Of a DNA stretch of 62,993 nucleotides, positions 29,595 through 37,496 are shown one piece after another. Both the position numbers and the translations under genes were made by a program. Under the pieces are notes generated by a model, which was not told the DNA's origin, did no database searches, and saw only the letters and a list, made by a program, of their open reading frames with translations. Source of the DNA: Akkermansiaceae bacterium. Lineage in GTDB: Bacteria; Verrucomicrobiota; Verrucomicrobiia; Verrucomicrobiales; Akkermansiaceae. Each line of letters begins with the position of its first letter. Position 1 is the first letter of the stretch. The DNA is taken from positions 1-62,993 of the forward strand of contig CAIZNN010000128.1 of NCBI GenBank assembly GCA_903934285.1, given 5' to 3'.

Positions 29595-30278
29595 TCAGTT
29601 CCCGGGATCCGCGGATGGCTCCGGCAGCAGGACCTCGATCGCACTCATCATCGATTGGCGATTGTAGGCGGCATCGCCGAACAAAGCGCGATACGCTTCG
29701 TCAGCCCGGTGGGTTGCCCGATCCACCGCGGGTCCCGTGGGAATCAACACTTCGCCGCCATCCTCCGGCCCGCCATCCGGTCCATCGCCAATCCTCTTCT
29801 TGTTAGCATGGTTCGAGCCGGATAAAAGATCGCCGTAGAAGGTGTCTGCAATCGCCTGATTGGCAGCCCCGGATGTTGGAGAAGCACGGTGGGCAGTCCG
29901 CTCGCGATCGCCTTGAGCCATAATCGCCGCAGGAAGCCGGACGTTGGCGGCGAGACGCACCGCGCGTTCCTGCGTTTGAGACCGCTCGCCAGCCGCTCCG
30001 TCCTTGTAGCTCGATCGATCTGCAGGCGGAGCGGCCTGGTCTTTCTCCGCGGCGCCGGATTGCCGCGCGGTGCTAGCCGCCGTGGTGTCGGCACCAACAT
30101 CGGTGTCCGGTCTGGCGATCCGCCGGTTTTGTCCGGCATGCCGCTTCCCGGCCATGGGTTCCCGCGCATCTCCGGCATCATTCCGTGCGGGAGGCAGTGG
30201 CGCGTTCTGCCGCACGGCGAGCACGGCACCGACTGATAGAATGGCGCTGGCGGCGATTTTAAGATGAAGCGGGCGCAT
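29595..30278 (-). CDS. Uncharacterised secreted or membrane-anchored protein
   Basis: 227 residues starting MRPLHLKIAASAILSVGAVLAV, a signal peptide or single membrane anchor. The remainder is low in hydrophobics and rich in Ala, Arg, Asp and Gly, with a long disordered stretch and a more conserved-looking C-terminus (ATHRADEAYRALFGDAAYNRQSMMSAIEVLLPEPS). I do not recognise a family. It lies downstream of the terminator-like hairpin that follows the PstS-like gene, so it probably has its own promoter, and it converges on the Sel1 gene. Confidence 0.55.
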   Translation of the reverse strand: MRPLHLKIAASAILSVGAVLAVRQNAPLPPARNDAGDAREPMAGKRHAGQNRRIARPDTDVGADTTAASTARQSGAAEKDQAAPPADRSSYKDGAAGERSQTQERAVRLAANVRLPAAIMAQGDRERTAHRASPTSGAANQAIADTFYGDLLSGSNHANKKRIGDGPDGGPEDGGEVLIPTGPAVDRATHRADEAYRALFGDAAYNRQSMMSAIEVLLPEPSADPGN

Positions 30279-30312
30279 TGGATGGAGGTGTCGTGACTGG
30301 ATTCAAATAAGA

Positions 30313-30344
30313 GGCTGGCGTCGGGTTGCAACCCGGCGCCAGCC
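30313..30344 (-). terminator. Strong terminator hairpin after the PstS-like gene
   Basis: GGCTGGCG-T-CGGGTT-GC-AACCCG-G-CGCCAGCC, a near-perfect 15-bp stem. On the minus strand it follows the stop of the gene at 30415 and is followed by CTTATTTG, fitting an intrinsic terminator for leftward transcription. Confidence 0.75.
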
Positions 30345-30414
30345 TGTGAGTGGCTGTGATGGCAGCGCTTGCGGAATCATGCGTTTGCCGATCCGGCGCT
30401 GCGAGCGTGCCGGA

Positions 30415-31764
30415 TTACGGAGCGACCGTGCCGCCGTCGAACGGGCGGCCGACATGCATCTCGGGGACGGTGATGCCGGCGGCACCCAGGTTTGCCGGAG
30501 TCTCAAGGGCGGTCTTGATGCCGGCGTAAACCGTCACTGCGTCACCGCTGGTGATGTCGTTGCGGCGATACAACTGCTGGAAGCCCCAGGCGGTGTAGAC
30601 CCCTTCGGTGACCTTCGCCCTGTCCGTTGCGGACATGGTGCTGCCGGCTAGGGCGATGTCGTTGAGCTTCACCCCGTTGAAGGAGCAGAAGATCGCGCCG
30701 TTGCCACGCGCGGTAATGGCATCGTTGAGCGAGAGCCAGGTCACCAGGTCGGCCTTGACGGGAGCGCCGAAGGCATCGGCACCCGTATCGTCAAGAACCG
30801 TCACTGCGGCACCGGTCTTGCCCATGTCCGTGCGGAGCGCGCTGCCGCTGCTGTAGCCGCCGTTGCCGGCAATGTCGTTGCCCCAGACCGTGGACTTGTT
30901 GTCAGCAAGCTGGCCCGCGCTGGCCGGCACGTTCACGCCGCCAGCGGGAACGAGCTGGATGGTGGTCAGCGCGGTGCCGGAGGAAACATTGGTGACATAT
31001 TGCTTCACCGCGTTGGCGACACCGTAACCGGTTTCGCCTAGATAGGTGGTGCGGGTTCCTGAGCCGTCGTTACGGCCGGTGCCGAACACATAGCCGGCGT
31101 TGGGTCCGGGGGCGTCTCCATCCGGATTATCAGCGGCCACTCCAGAGAACAAGCTGCGCGGCTGGAAGCCGTTTGTCATGAGTGCGCGGAACTGTTGCGA
31201 GGTCACATTGGTGACCGGCGAGCCTTCATTGGTAAGCATGGTGAACACCACGACTCCGCAGGTCGCATCGCTCGGCTGAAGACTGAAACCCGAATACGGG
31301 GTGGCGGCCTTGCTCACGTCCGAGAACGCGATTTCCGACTGCGATGCGGCGACGGTCTTGGCGAAGAGTGGGGTGTCCTTGTGGGTCTCGCCACCACCGA
31401 TTGCCGCGGCGGTCACCAAATTCCCTGAAATTTCGGTGTAGTAGGTCGGGTCGCTCGCCGGGCTGTCCACCAGCGCGCGGATGCCTTCGACGGAACCATT
31501 GAACGAAGTGCGAACGGTGGTCACACCCGCGATGCCTGGGAACGTGCCCTTGAAAATCGAACGGGTGGCGCCGGTGTAGAGGCCGGACGCCTGATCGTGC
31601 GCAAATTGATAGGCTGCATTCGAGGCGTTGTACTTCGCGCGGATGGCGGTCAGAGCCGCCGCGCGGAAGGCGGTGGCGCCGGTAATGTCAACGGTAACGT
31701 CGCCGTATGCCGTCGTGCAGAACGTGAGAGCGGACAATGCCGCGATTTGTTTGGTCAGTTTCAT
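30415..31764 (-). CDS. PstS-like secreted substrate-binding protein
   Basis: 449 residues. Signal peptide MKLTKQIAALSALTFCTTAYGD, then DVTVDITGATAFRAAALTAI, reminiscent of the ligand loop of PBP2 phosphate-binding proteins, and QSEIAFSDVSKAATPYSGF, NVTSQQFRALMTNGFQP and GRNDGSGTRTTYLGETGYG, matching the PstS order of ligand loops including the SGTR/SGT motif. It is longer than PstS and has no permease neighbour, so it may scavenge phosphate at the surface or be a decoy of that fold. It lies 33 bp after the PEP-CTERM gene in the same leftward transcript. Confidence 0.72.
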   Translation of the reverse strand: MKLTKQIAALSALTFCTTAYGDVTVDITGATAFRAAALTAIRAKYNASNAAYQFAHDQASGLYTGATRSIFKGTFPGIAGVTTVRTSFNGSVEGIRALVDSPASDPTYYTEISGNLVTAAAIGGGETHKDTPLFAKTVAASQSEIAFSDVSKAATPYSGFSLQPSDATCGVVVFTMLTNEGSPVTNVTSQQFRALMTNGFQPRSLFSGVAADNPDGDAPGPNAGYVFGTGRNDGSGTRTTYLGETGYGVANAVKQYVTNVSSGTALTTIQLVPAGGVNVPASAGQLADNKSTVWGNDIAGNGGYSSGSALRTDMGKTGAAVTVLDDTGADAFGAPVKADLVTWLSLNDAITARGNGAIFCSFNGVKLNDIALAGSTMSATDRAKVTEGVYTAWGFQQLYRRNDITSGDAVTVYAGIKTALETPANLGAAGITVPEMHVGRPFDGGTVAP

Positions 31765-31796
31765 GTTGTTTGTTTGTTGGTTTGGGGGATTGGTGG

Positions 31797-32744
31797 TTAG
31801 ATATGGAATCGTGTGTTTGTGAGAGCTGCGGTCCGTGGCGAGCGACGATTGCGCAGCGACAGGCCGCTCAGAGTCAACAGGCAGGTGAACATCACCGTGG
31901 CGGGTTCGGGAATGGCCGTCAAATCGGTCGTCACGAAGGAAACCCCGCCGTCTGTGCCAACGGTCACGGTTCCCTCGAAGGAACCATTACGCAGGTCGCC
32001 GGGCACCTGGCCGGAGATATTGTTCTTGGCCAGAATCCGATAGAGGTCGAGAGCGAACTCGGTTTCTCCGACAAGACCGCCGAAGTTGCCGAAGGTTGAC
32101 GCTGAACCCTTCTGCTGGACGCCGCCTTGGAAGGTGCCGAATGCGTTGCCCTGGAGGCCAGGAGCAAGGAACGGGTTCTGGTTGTCGATCGTCGAAATGG
32201 AAGTGGGCGAGACGGTCGTCTGGGCGTCGTACTGGGTTTCGAACGTGTTGTTCATCGTCTCAATGGCTGTGGCACCGCCGGTCATGGCAGTAGTGCCTGC
32301 CGTGTAGAGATTCCATCCGGTCGAAGCGGCGATGCCGCCGGTTCCCACCGAATTGCGGGCACTGGACACGTAGAGTGTGCGGTGCGGATCGCCGTCCGTC
32401 AGGGTGGTGTTGGTGGCAGAGGTGCCCCAGACACCTGCCAGACCGGCGTATATCGACGGGTCGCTCGCCCACCCTGCACCGAAGGCGCTGCTGAGGGTCG
32501 GGTTGAGATCGAGGATATTGCTTTGGGTCAGCGCGGCGTCCCCGGCGGTTCCGGCGGCGGAGCCACGATAGAAGGTCGCGGCATTGCCAAGGTTGGCGTA
32601 AACGGTGTTGCTGCCGCCTTCCTTTTGGAAGTAGAGCACGAGGTCGCCCAGCTCATAGTACGCGTTCGCCGCACTGACGGGCAGGGCCGCCAGACCGAAC
32701 GAAAACGCCGTGAACAGGGCGTAACGATTGATTTGTTTTTTCAT
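31797..32744 (-). CDS. PEP-CTERM-anchored secreted protein
   Basis: 315 residues from MKKQINRYALFTAFSFG (signal peptide; the long upstream frame is non-coding). The body has YYELGDLVLYFQKEGGSNTVYANLG (a common PVC-bacterial PEP-CTERM start), DPSIYAGLAGVWG, TIDNQNPFLAPGLQGNAFG and FALDLYRILAKN. The C-terminus carries a PEP-CTERM sorting signal: AIPEPATVMFTCLLTLSGL followed by the basic LRNRR cluster, for exosortase processing. It should be exported and processed at the cell envelope. Paralogous over its whole body to the divergent gene at 33109, which lacks the PEP-CTERM tail. Confidence 0.85.
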   Translation of the reverse strand: MKKQINRYALFTAFSFGLAALPVSAANAYYELGDLVLYFQKEGGSNTVYANLGNAATFYRGSAAGTAGDAALTQSNILDLNPTLSSAFGAGWASDPSIYAGLAGVWGTSATNTTLTDGDPHRTLYVSSARNSVGTGGIAASTGWNLYTAGTTAMTGGATAIETMNNTFETQYDAQTTVSPTSISTIDNQNPFLAPGLQGNAFGTFQGGVQQKGSASTFGNFGGLVGETEFALDLYRILAKNNISGQVPGDLRNGSFEGTVTVGTDGGVSFVTTDLTAIPEPATVMFTCLLTLSGLSLRNRRSPRTAALTNTRFHI

Positions 32745-32884
32745 GTTGTTAGTGTTGTCGAGTTGTGTGCTTCCCACGGAGGCCGGATGTGTTTCGGGAA
32801 TTTGCGAAGCCTGATTGCATGCCATGACATTCGTGCGAACGGCCGCATCATGGCGCACGGCGGCGTCCTGCCCATATGTTTTGT

Positions 32885-32948
32885 GTGAATAATTCGTCAC
32901 ATCAGATCTAACGAAATTCCAGGTGCCGCACGGTGACAATTTCGTTGC
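32885..32948. promoter_or_regulatory. Degenerate palindromic operator pair between the divergent PEP-CTERM-type paralogues
   Basis: GTGAATAATTCGTCAC (32885-32900) and GTGACAATTTCGTTGC (32933-32948) are imperfect copies of the GTGAC-n6-GTCAC palindrome, with centres 48 bp apart, similar to the 41-51 bp spacing elsewhere. They lie 141 bp and more upstream of the leftward gene and about 160 bp upstream of the rightward one. Weaker evidence than at 9395 or 38422. Confidence 0.4.
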
Positions 32949-33108
32949 ATTTGGCAAATTGACGGGCGCTGGGCAACCCACAATGCTCGACGTGTGGCCG
33001 AGGTCCGGCCGCATTCCAAACACCTGTTTCACTCATTCCAATCACCAACCCGGCCATGTCCGATTGCTCCCGCCTCGACTAATTCCAATTCCAAACCAAT
33101 TAATCACC

Positions 33109-34386
33109 ATGAAATGCATCCCTACCACATTGTTGTTGACCAGCGCGCTGGCATACGTCCTCGGATCGACGTCAGTTAGCGCACAGAATGAAAACTTCGC
33201 CGCCGGAGACCTCGTGGTCTACTTCCAGAAGTTCGGCGGCGGCGACACCGTTTACGCCAATATGGGCAATGCGGCCACCCTGTTCCGCGGCGCTGCTGCC
33301 GGCCCCGGCGCATCTAACCGTGTCGATTTTCTCAACGTCAACACCGAGCTCACGAGCGCCTTCGGTGCCGGCTGGGCCAGCGACCCCGATGTCTATGCGG
33401 GCCTTGCGGGCGTGTGGGGTGCCAACGTGACGAATAATACCCTTCAGGACGGAGATCCCCATCGAACTCTCTATATTTCGAGTTCGCGCACGGCAGTCGG
33501 AACCGTCGGGCAGCCAAGTTCCAACGGATGGAATCTCTACACGGCAGGCAATACCGCTATGACGGGTGGAGCCAACGCGATATACACCCAGAACAACGTG
33601 CTCAAAGTGTCTTTCGACGAAGCCGTCGAGGTTGTCCCTGTGGCGATCTCTCAAATCGACAATCAGAACCCGTTCGTGAATCAGGAAATTCAGGACAACG
33701 CCTTCGCCACCTTCCAAGGTGGCGTGCAACAACATGGCAACGCCGGCAGCTTCGGCTCGTTCGGGGCTGCGGGCAATGTCGAGTTCGCTCTGGACCTCTA
33801 TCGGATTCTGGCCAAGAACACGATCTCCGGCCAGGTGGCCGGCGAGCTGCGTATTGGTTCCTTCGAAGGCACCGTGACCGTCAACAGCAGCGGCATGGTT
33901 TCCTTCATCTCGCAAGGGACCGCCACCTCCGCCTATGATGGCTGGATGGACGACTTCACGGACATCACCGCGCCCGCCGCCAAACTGCCCGCCGCGGACC
34001 CGGATGGCGACGGCGCGACCAACCTGGAGGAGTTCGGCTTCGGCGGAGATCCTGGCAATGGAGCGGACCAAGGCCTGCGGCTGATCCAGACCGTGGATAC
34101 CAACAGCGATTCAAAGCGGGATCTCACGCTGACCCTGGAAGTTCGCAGCGGAGCCACCTTCTCCGCCGCCGGCAACGACCTTGTTTCGGGCACCGTCGAT
34201 GAACTGACCTATCGGATCGAAGGGAGCACGGACCTGGCCACCTGGGACAGTGCGGTGAGCGAAGTGACTCCCGCCATCGGCAGCGGCTCGCCCAGTACCG
34301 GTTATGTTTTCAAGACATTCCGCCTCGACAACGGCGGGGCCGGACTCACCGGCAAGGGCTTCCTCCGCGCCGTGGTGACGAAGTGA
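33109..34386 (+). CDS. Secreted paralogue of the PEP-CTERM protein with a calcium-loop C-terminus
   Basis: 425 residues from MKCIPTTLLLTSALAYVLG (signal peptide). Residues about 25-275 align by eye with the divergent gene: FAAGDLVVYFQKFGGGDTVY, DPDVYAGLAGVWGANV, HRTLYISSSRTAVG, QIDNQNPFVNQEI, FALDLYRILAKNTISGQ. The PEP-CTERM tail is replaced by DPDGDGATNLEEFGFGGDPG, a thrombospondin-3/dockerin-like acidic loop common in PVC secreted proteins, and a beta-rich end (LTYRIEGSTDLATWDSA). Free secretion rather than exosortase anchoring is likely. Function of the shared domain unknown. Confidence 0.8.
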   Translation: MKCIPTTLLLTSALAYVLGSTSVSAQNENFAAGDLVVYFQKFGGGDTVYANMGNAATLFRGAAAGPGASNRVDFLNVNTELTSAFGAGWASDPDVYAGLAGVWGANVTNNTLQDGDPHRTLYISSSRTAVGTVGQPSSNGWNLYTAGNTAMTGGANAIYTQNNVLKVSFDEAVEVVPVAISQIDNQNPFVNQEIQDNAFATFQGGVQQHGNAGSFGSFGAAGNVEFALDLYRILAKNTISGQVAGELRIGSFEGTVTVNSSGMVSFISQGTATSAYDGWMDDFTDITAPAAKLPAADPDGDGATNLEEFGFGGDPGNGADQGLRLIQTVDTNSDSKRDLTLTLEVRSGATFSAAGNDLVSGTVDELTYRIEGSTDLATWDSAVSEVTPAIGSGSPSTGYVFKTFRLDNGGAGLTGKGFLRAVVTK

Positions 34387-34448
34387 TCCGTGTTGCGGCA
34401 ACGGCACCAATCTCTTCCCCGCCAACGCTCGTGAGTTATCTATCAAAA

Positions 34449-35942
34449 ATGTGGCAGCAGTTGACGGGGACGAAGGTGCTGATCAAAGCCGGCGTGCTCG
34501 CACTGCTCATCGCGTTGGGCTTTGCGGTCAGGCCGGCCTACCGTGCGTTCCGCGGGTATCGGACTGATAGAAGCCTGGCCGCAGCGCAGGAGGCCGCAAG
34601 ACATGAGCACTGGACCCAGGCCCGCGACAAGGCCCGCAGTGTGTTGCTGGTGCGCCGGGACGACTTCGAAGCGTTCCGCATCTGGGTCCGCGCCCGCGTC
34701 AAGTTGGGTGAGCCAAGCGCCTACATGGCGGCCGCCCAACTCACCAACGACCCGCGGGCCACGCGTGAAGACAGCTTGGAGATGTTCCGCTTGCTCGTGT
34801 GTCAAGCGCCGCAAGCGGTCGTGCTCGCTGTCTATTACAAACTGCCGAAGGACTTGTCAGGGCAACCGGCCTTCTGCGCCGCCATGATCCGGCTTTTAAT
34901 TGAACGCGGTGATCTCGATCTGGCCGAAAAGGGCCTGCGCGAGGAGGCGCTGCCGGGTGCCGGCCCCGACGTCAAGCTCGAGCTGCTGCGCGTGCTCTGC
35001 TGCCGGCCGGACGCCCAACGGGTGGCCGCGGCGCGGCGCGTCTTCGCGGAGCTGGTGGCCGCCAAAGCCGGCGCTGAAGCCCTGGAAGCGCTGGTGCTGT
35101 TAGGTGCGGCCCCCGGCGGACTTGCCCCGGGCGACCCGCTGCCGGACCTGCCGGCGTGGCTCAAGCAGCAACTGAAAGCCACCGCCAGGCACCATTTGCT
35201 AGGTCTGGAGCCTGCTCTAACATCCGACCCGGCGGCGGCGGGGTCCTGCTATCAGACAGCCTGCGACCGCTTTTTGAAATCCGATCCGGCGGTACTCGGC
35301 GCCTGGCTGGTGCGCCACGACCAGGCCGACATGGCAGTTAGAATCCTGGCCGACCCGGCGCAAACGAATCCGGATGCCTATCTCTGCCGCCTCCGCGCCC
35401 TGCTGGGCCTGGAGCGCAAGGCCGAACTGGAAACCGCGCTGGCCAGCTCTCCGGCGGCAGTCGATCCGGTGGAGTTGGAGATCATGCAGGCCAGGTTCGC
35501 TGCCCTGCGCGGCGACTTGATCGCCGCGGACGCCGCCTGGACCCGGGCCTTGGACCGCGCGGCCTTCGACACCACCCGCAACCGTTTCATTGAGATCGCC
35601 CGGGCCGCCGCCGCCGAGCATGCCAAGGATGCCGAGGTCAACGCCTGGGTGGCGGCCATCCGTCTGGGCTGGGGACCGCTGCCGCTTTTCCGAAGGATCG
35701 CGGCGACGAGGTCTTGCCGCCGCTGCCGCCATCGAAGGTCCATTGAACGGACACTTCGCTGCGGCATCCGCTTGCGGCAGAGTTGCCTATGTGAAGAAAT
35801 TGAAACAAAGAAAATCTTGAGGATGGCGGGTAAACTCCCACGCTGCTTGGTATCGTATGAATGCAATCCCCAAAACAACCCGCGGCCCGCGCCTGGCCAA
35901 ACGCCTCAAACGAATCGACCCAAGCGAGGAAAGTCCTCCTGA
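34449..35942 (+). CDS. Membrane-anchored TPR-like helical repeat protein, C-terminus replaced
   Basis: About 497 residues from MWQQLTGTKVLIKAGVLALL; a GTG at 34383 overlapping the previous stop is an alternative start. One membrane helix (VLIKAGVLALLIALGFAV) precedes a TPR/helical-hairpin solenoid: SLAAAQEAARHEHWTQARD, ERGDLDLAEKGLREEALPG, AAARRVFAELVAAKAGA and so on up to AAAEHAKDAEVNAWVAAIRL. After about residue 415 the sequence becomes Cys/Arg-rich (TRSCRRCRHRRSIERTLRC) and no longer looks like a solenoid, so the original C-terminus was probably lost by deletion or frameshift near 35700. Role unknown. Confidence 0.5.
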   Translation: MWQQLTGTKVLIKAGVLALLIALGFAVRPAYRAFRGYRTDRSLAAAQEAARHEHWTQARDKARSVLLVRRDDFEAFRIWVRARVKLGEPSAYMAAAQLTNDPRATREDSLEMFRLLVCQAPQAVVLAVYYKLPKDLSGQPAFCAAMIRLLIERGDLDLAEKGLREEALPGAGPDVKLELLRVLCCRPDAQRVAAARRVFAELVAAKAGAEALEALVLLGAAPGGLAPGDPLPDLPAWLKQQLKATARHHLLGLEPALTSDPAAAGSCYQTACDRFLKSDPAVLGAWLVRHDQADMAVRILADPAQTNPDAYLCRLRALLGLERKAELETALASSPAAVDPVELEIMQARFAALRGDLIAADAAWTRALDRAAFDTTRNRFIEIARAAAAEHAKDAEVNAWVAAIRLGWGPLPLFRRIAATRSCRRCRHRRSIERTLRCGIRLRQSCLCEEIETKKILRMAGKLPRCLVSYECNPQNNPRPAPGQTPQTNRPKRGKSS

Positions 35943-36108
35943 TAGAGAGCTGCGCCGCTTGCGCAACCTCAGCACCGACGTGGGCGCTGCCTGCAGCGCC
36001 TGGCTGGCCAAGCGCGGGATCAAGACCCGCACCTGGGGGGGATTCAACACTCCACGCTCGTCGTTCAAACCGGCGCGCTTCGAATTCCAAGCGGGAAACG
36101 ACTTATGA
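35857..36108 (+). CDS. Small basic hypothetical protein
   Basis: 83 residues (MNAIPKTTRGPRLAKRLKRIDPS...). Strongly basic start and an Arg/Leu-rich helix (RELRRLRNLSTDVGAACS); no recognised family. It overlaps the preceding frame and shares an ATGA overlap with the next small frame, which suggests a small operon, but it could equally be debris of the same deletion that truncated the upstream gene. Confidence 0.3.
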   Translation: MNAIPKTTRGPRLAKRLKRIDPSEESPPDRELRRLRNLSTDVGAACSAWLAKRGIKTRTWGGFNTPRSSFKPARFEFQAGNDL

Positions 36109-36272
36109 AAGCCATTGGCCGCATCACTCTCATGACACTGGCCGGCGCATGTGCCAGTTACCTGATCCAACAGGCGGTGCGCAGCCGCGCCGAGCGCGTG
36201 TGGCGGCTGGCCGCCGGCGAATCCGCCTACGAGCGCAGCCGTCCCGCCGCGCGCCGGCGTCTCACTCCTTGA
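36105..36272 (+). CDS. Small membrane-associated hypothetical protein
   Basis: 55 residues beginning MKAIGRITLMTLAGACASYLIQQ, a possible short membrane helix, then a basic tail. It overlaps the previous small frame by 4 bp and the convergent gene's end by 11 bp. Supported only by the coupling; no family recognised. Confidence 0.3.
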   Translation: MKAIGRITLMTLAGACASYLIQQAVRSRAERVWRLAAGESAYERSRPAARRRLTP

Positions 36273-36483
36273 TTTTCTTCAAATCCTCCAGCAACGCGGC
36301 AAACGCCTTTTGCACTTTGGCGAGCTTCCTGGTGCGGTGAATCACTTCGCCGTCGAGCCATATTTCCACCACCGGGCTCTGGTCATCCGCGAAGTATTTC
36401 GGGGTGTCCTTGAGGATTTTGCTCACTTCCTCGCGGGTGAACAACCGGCTGTCCGGGGTTCGGCATTCGAGTTTCAGGTTCAT
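36262..36483 (-). CDS. Conserved-looking small protein of unknown function
   Basis: 73 residues, MNLKLECRTPDSRLFTREEVSKIL followed by DDQSPVVEIWLDGEVIHRTRKL and a charged helix LAKVQKAFAALLEDLKKIKE. Balanced composition and ordered predicted structure (two strands, two helices) make it a credible gene. No family recognised. The upstream region contains GTGACA repeats (36613-36635) and the inverted-repeat element at 36641-36799. Confidence 0.55.
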   Translation of the reverse strand: MNLKLECRTPDSRLFTREEVSKILKDTPKYFADDQSPVVEIWLDGEVIHRTRKLAKVQKAFAALLEDLKKIKE

Positions 36484-36640
36484 GTGCGTAGTTGTTGGTT
36501 AGGGATACTTGCCGGAACTCCTGCCAGCACGCCACCGCACGCCATCGTGGCTGGCGGAGGGCGATGGTTGAGTATTCCCGCCTCAAGCGCGAGGCTAGTA
36601 AGCGCTCCCGCCGTGACAAGGAATTTATTGTGACAGTTTT

Positions 36641-36799
36641 GGCAGCGTGCCCAATACGGTTTACTTAAGTCGAGACAGGGACGAGACAGGAAGAGGCGGC
36701 GGGCAGGATGCCCGCGCCACAGGTGGCCCGGGCATCTTGCCCGGAGCCTCGACTCAAACCACCAAGGGTGCTAAGTAAGCCGTATTGGGCAGCGTGCCC
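36641..36799. mobile_element. MITE-like element with terminal repeats
   Basis: A 12-bp direct repeat GGCAGCGTGCCC bounds the segment (36641-36652 and 36788-36799). Just inside are inverted ends: GCCCAATACGG...ACTTA (36649-36668) versus TAAGTAAGCCGTATTGGGC (36772-36790), 11 identical bases then a small indel and 7 more. The interior holds two 3-base-loop hairpins, GCGGGCA-GGA-TGCCCGC (36700-36716) and CCGGGCA-TCT-TGCCCGG (36728-36744). No protein is encoded. Confidence 0.55.
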
Positions 36800-36811
36800 G
36801 GCCGCGAGTTC

Positions 36812-37466
36812 CTAATCGCCAAAGCAGGTTCCGACCCGGCGGGCACTTTGCACCCATGCATGGTCAGGTGGGGTCAACTTGAGGTTGCCAGCCACGTCCT
36901 GGATGGGCACCGGCACCGCCACGCCGCCGTGATCGGCCACCATGACTCCGAAGCATCCCTCTGGAATCAACTCAACGCACCTCGTGCCGAGTCGTGTCGC
37001 TAGCAAGCGGTCGTTGGCCGATGGGGTCCCGCCGCGTTGCAGGTAGGGCCAGGTCGTTGTCGATGGTCTTGGGCAGGGTGATGATGTTGAGGCCTTTCTC
37101 GACGAGGCGCAGGGCATTTTTGTGGGTGCCGCCGCCGCCCAGGATGACGAGGGCATCGAGCTTGTTTTCCGCGTAATTTTCCACGATGACGTCGGTCATA
37201 TCGCGGGTCTCGCCCTCGATTTCCATGCGATGCGGTTTGTCGCGGCCGGTGCCCAGGATCGTGCCACCCACGGTGAGGATGCTGGCAAGGGCGGCCTTGT
37301 CGAGCGGGAAGTGCCGGTTGTGCGCCAGCCCGCGAAAGCCATCCCTGAAACCGCTGACCTGCATGCCACAGCCCAAGGCCGCCTTGCCAACGCTGCGGAT
37401 GGCGGCATTCAGACCCGGGCTGTCGCCCCCGGCGGTGAGGATTCCAATATGTTTGGTTTGGTGCAT
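36812..37466 (-). pseudogene. pfkA: 6-phosphofructokinase with internal deletion and frameshift
   Basis: The N-terminal half is typical [23 protein letters not shown], the GTGRDK loop, [12 protein letters not shown] and [10 protein letters not shown], the catalytic loop, around residue 140. In the same frame it then runs into [16 protein letters not shown] and stops. In the next frame the sequence at that point reads [19 protein letters not shown]...[12 protein letters not shown], the C-terminal PFK motif. So roughly the middle third (between the IDND loop and LQRGG) has been removed and the two ends joined out of frame. A palindromic operator lies 59 bp upstream of the ATG. Another phosphofructokinase presumably exists elsewhere. 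Confidence 0.85.
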
Positions 37467-37496
37467 GGAGTGGTGTGGTCTCCAACTATGCGGAGC

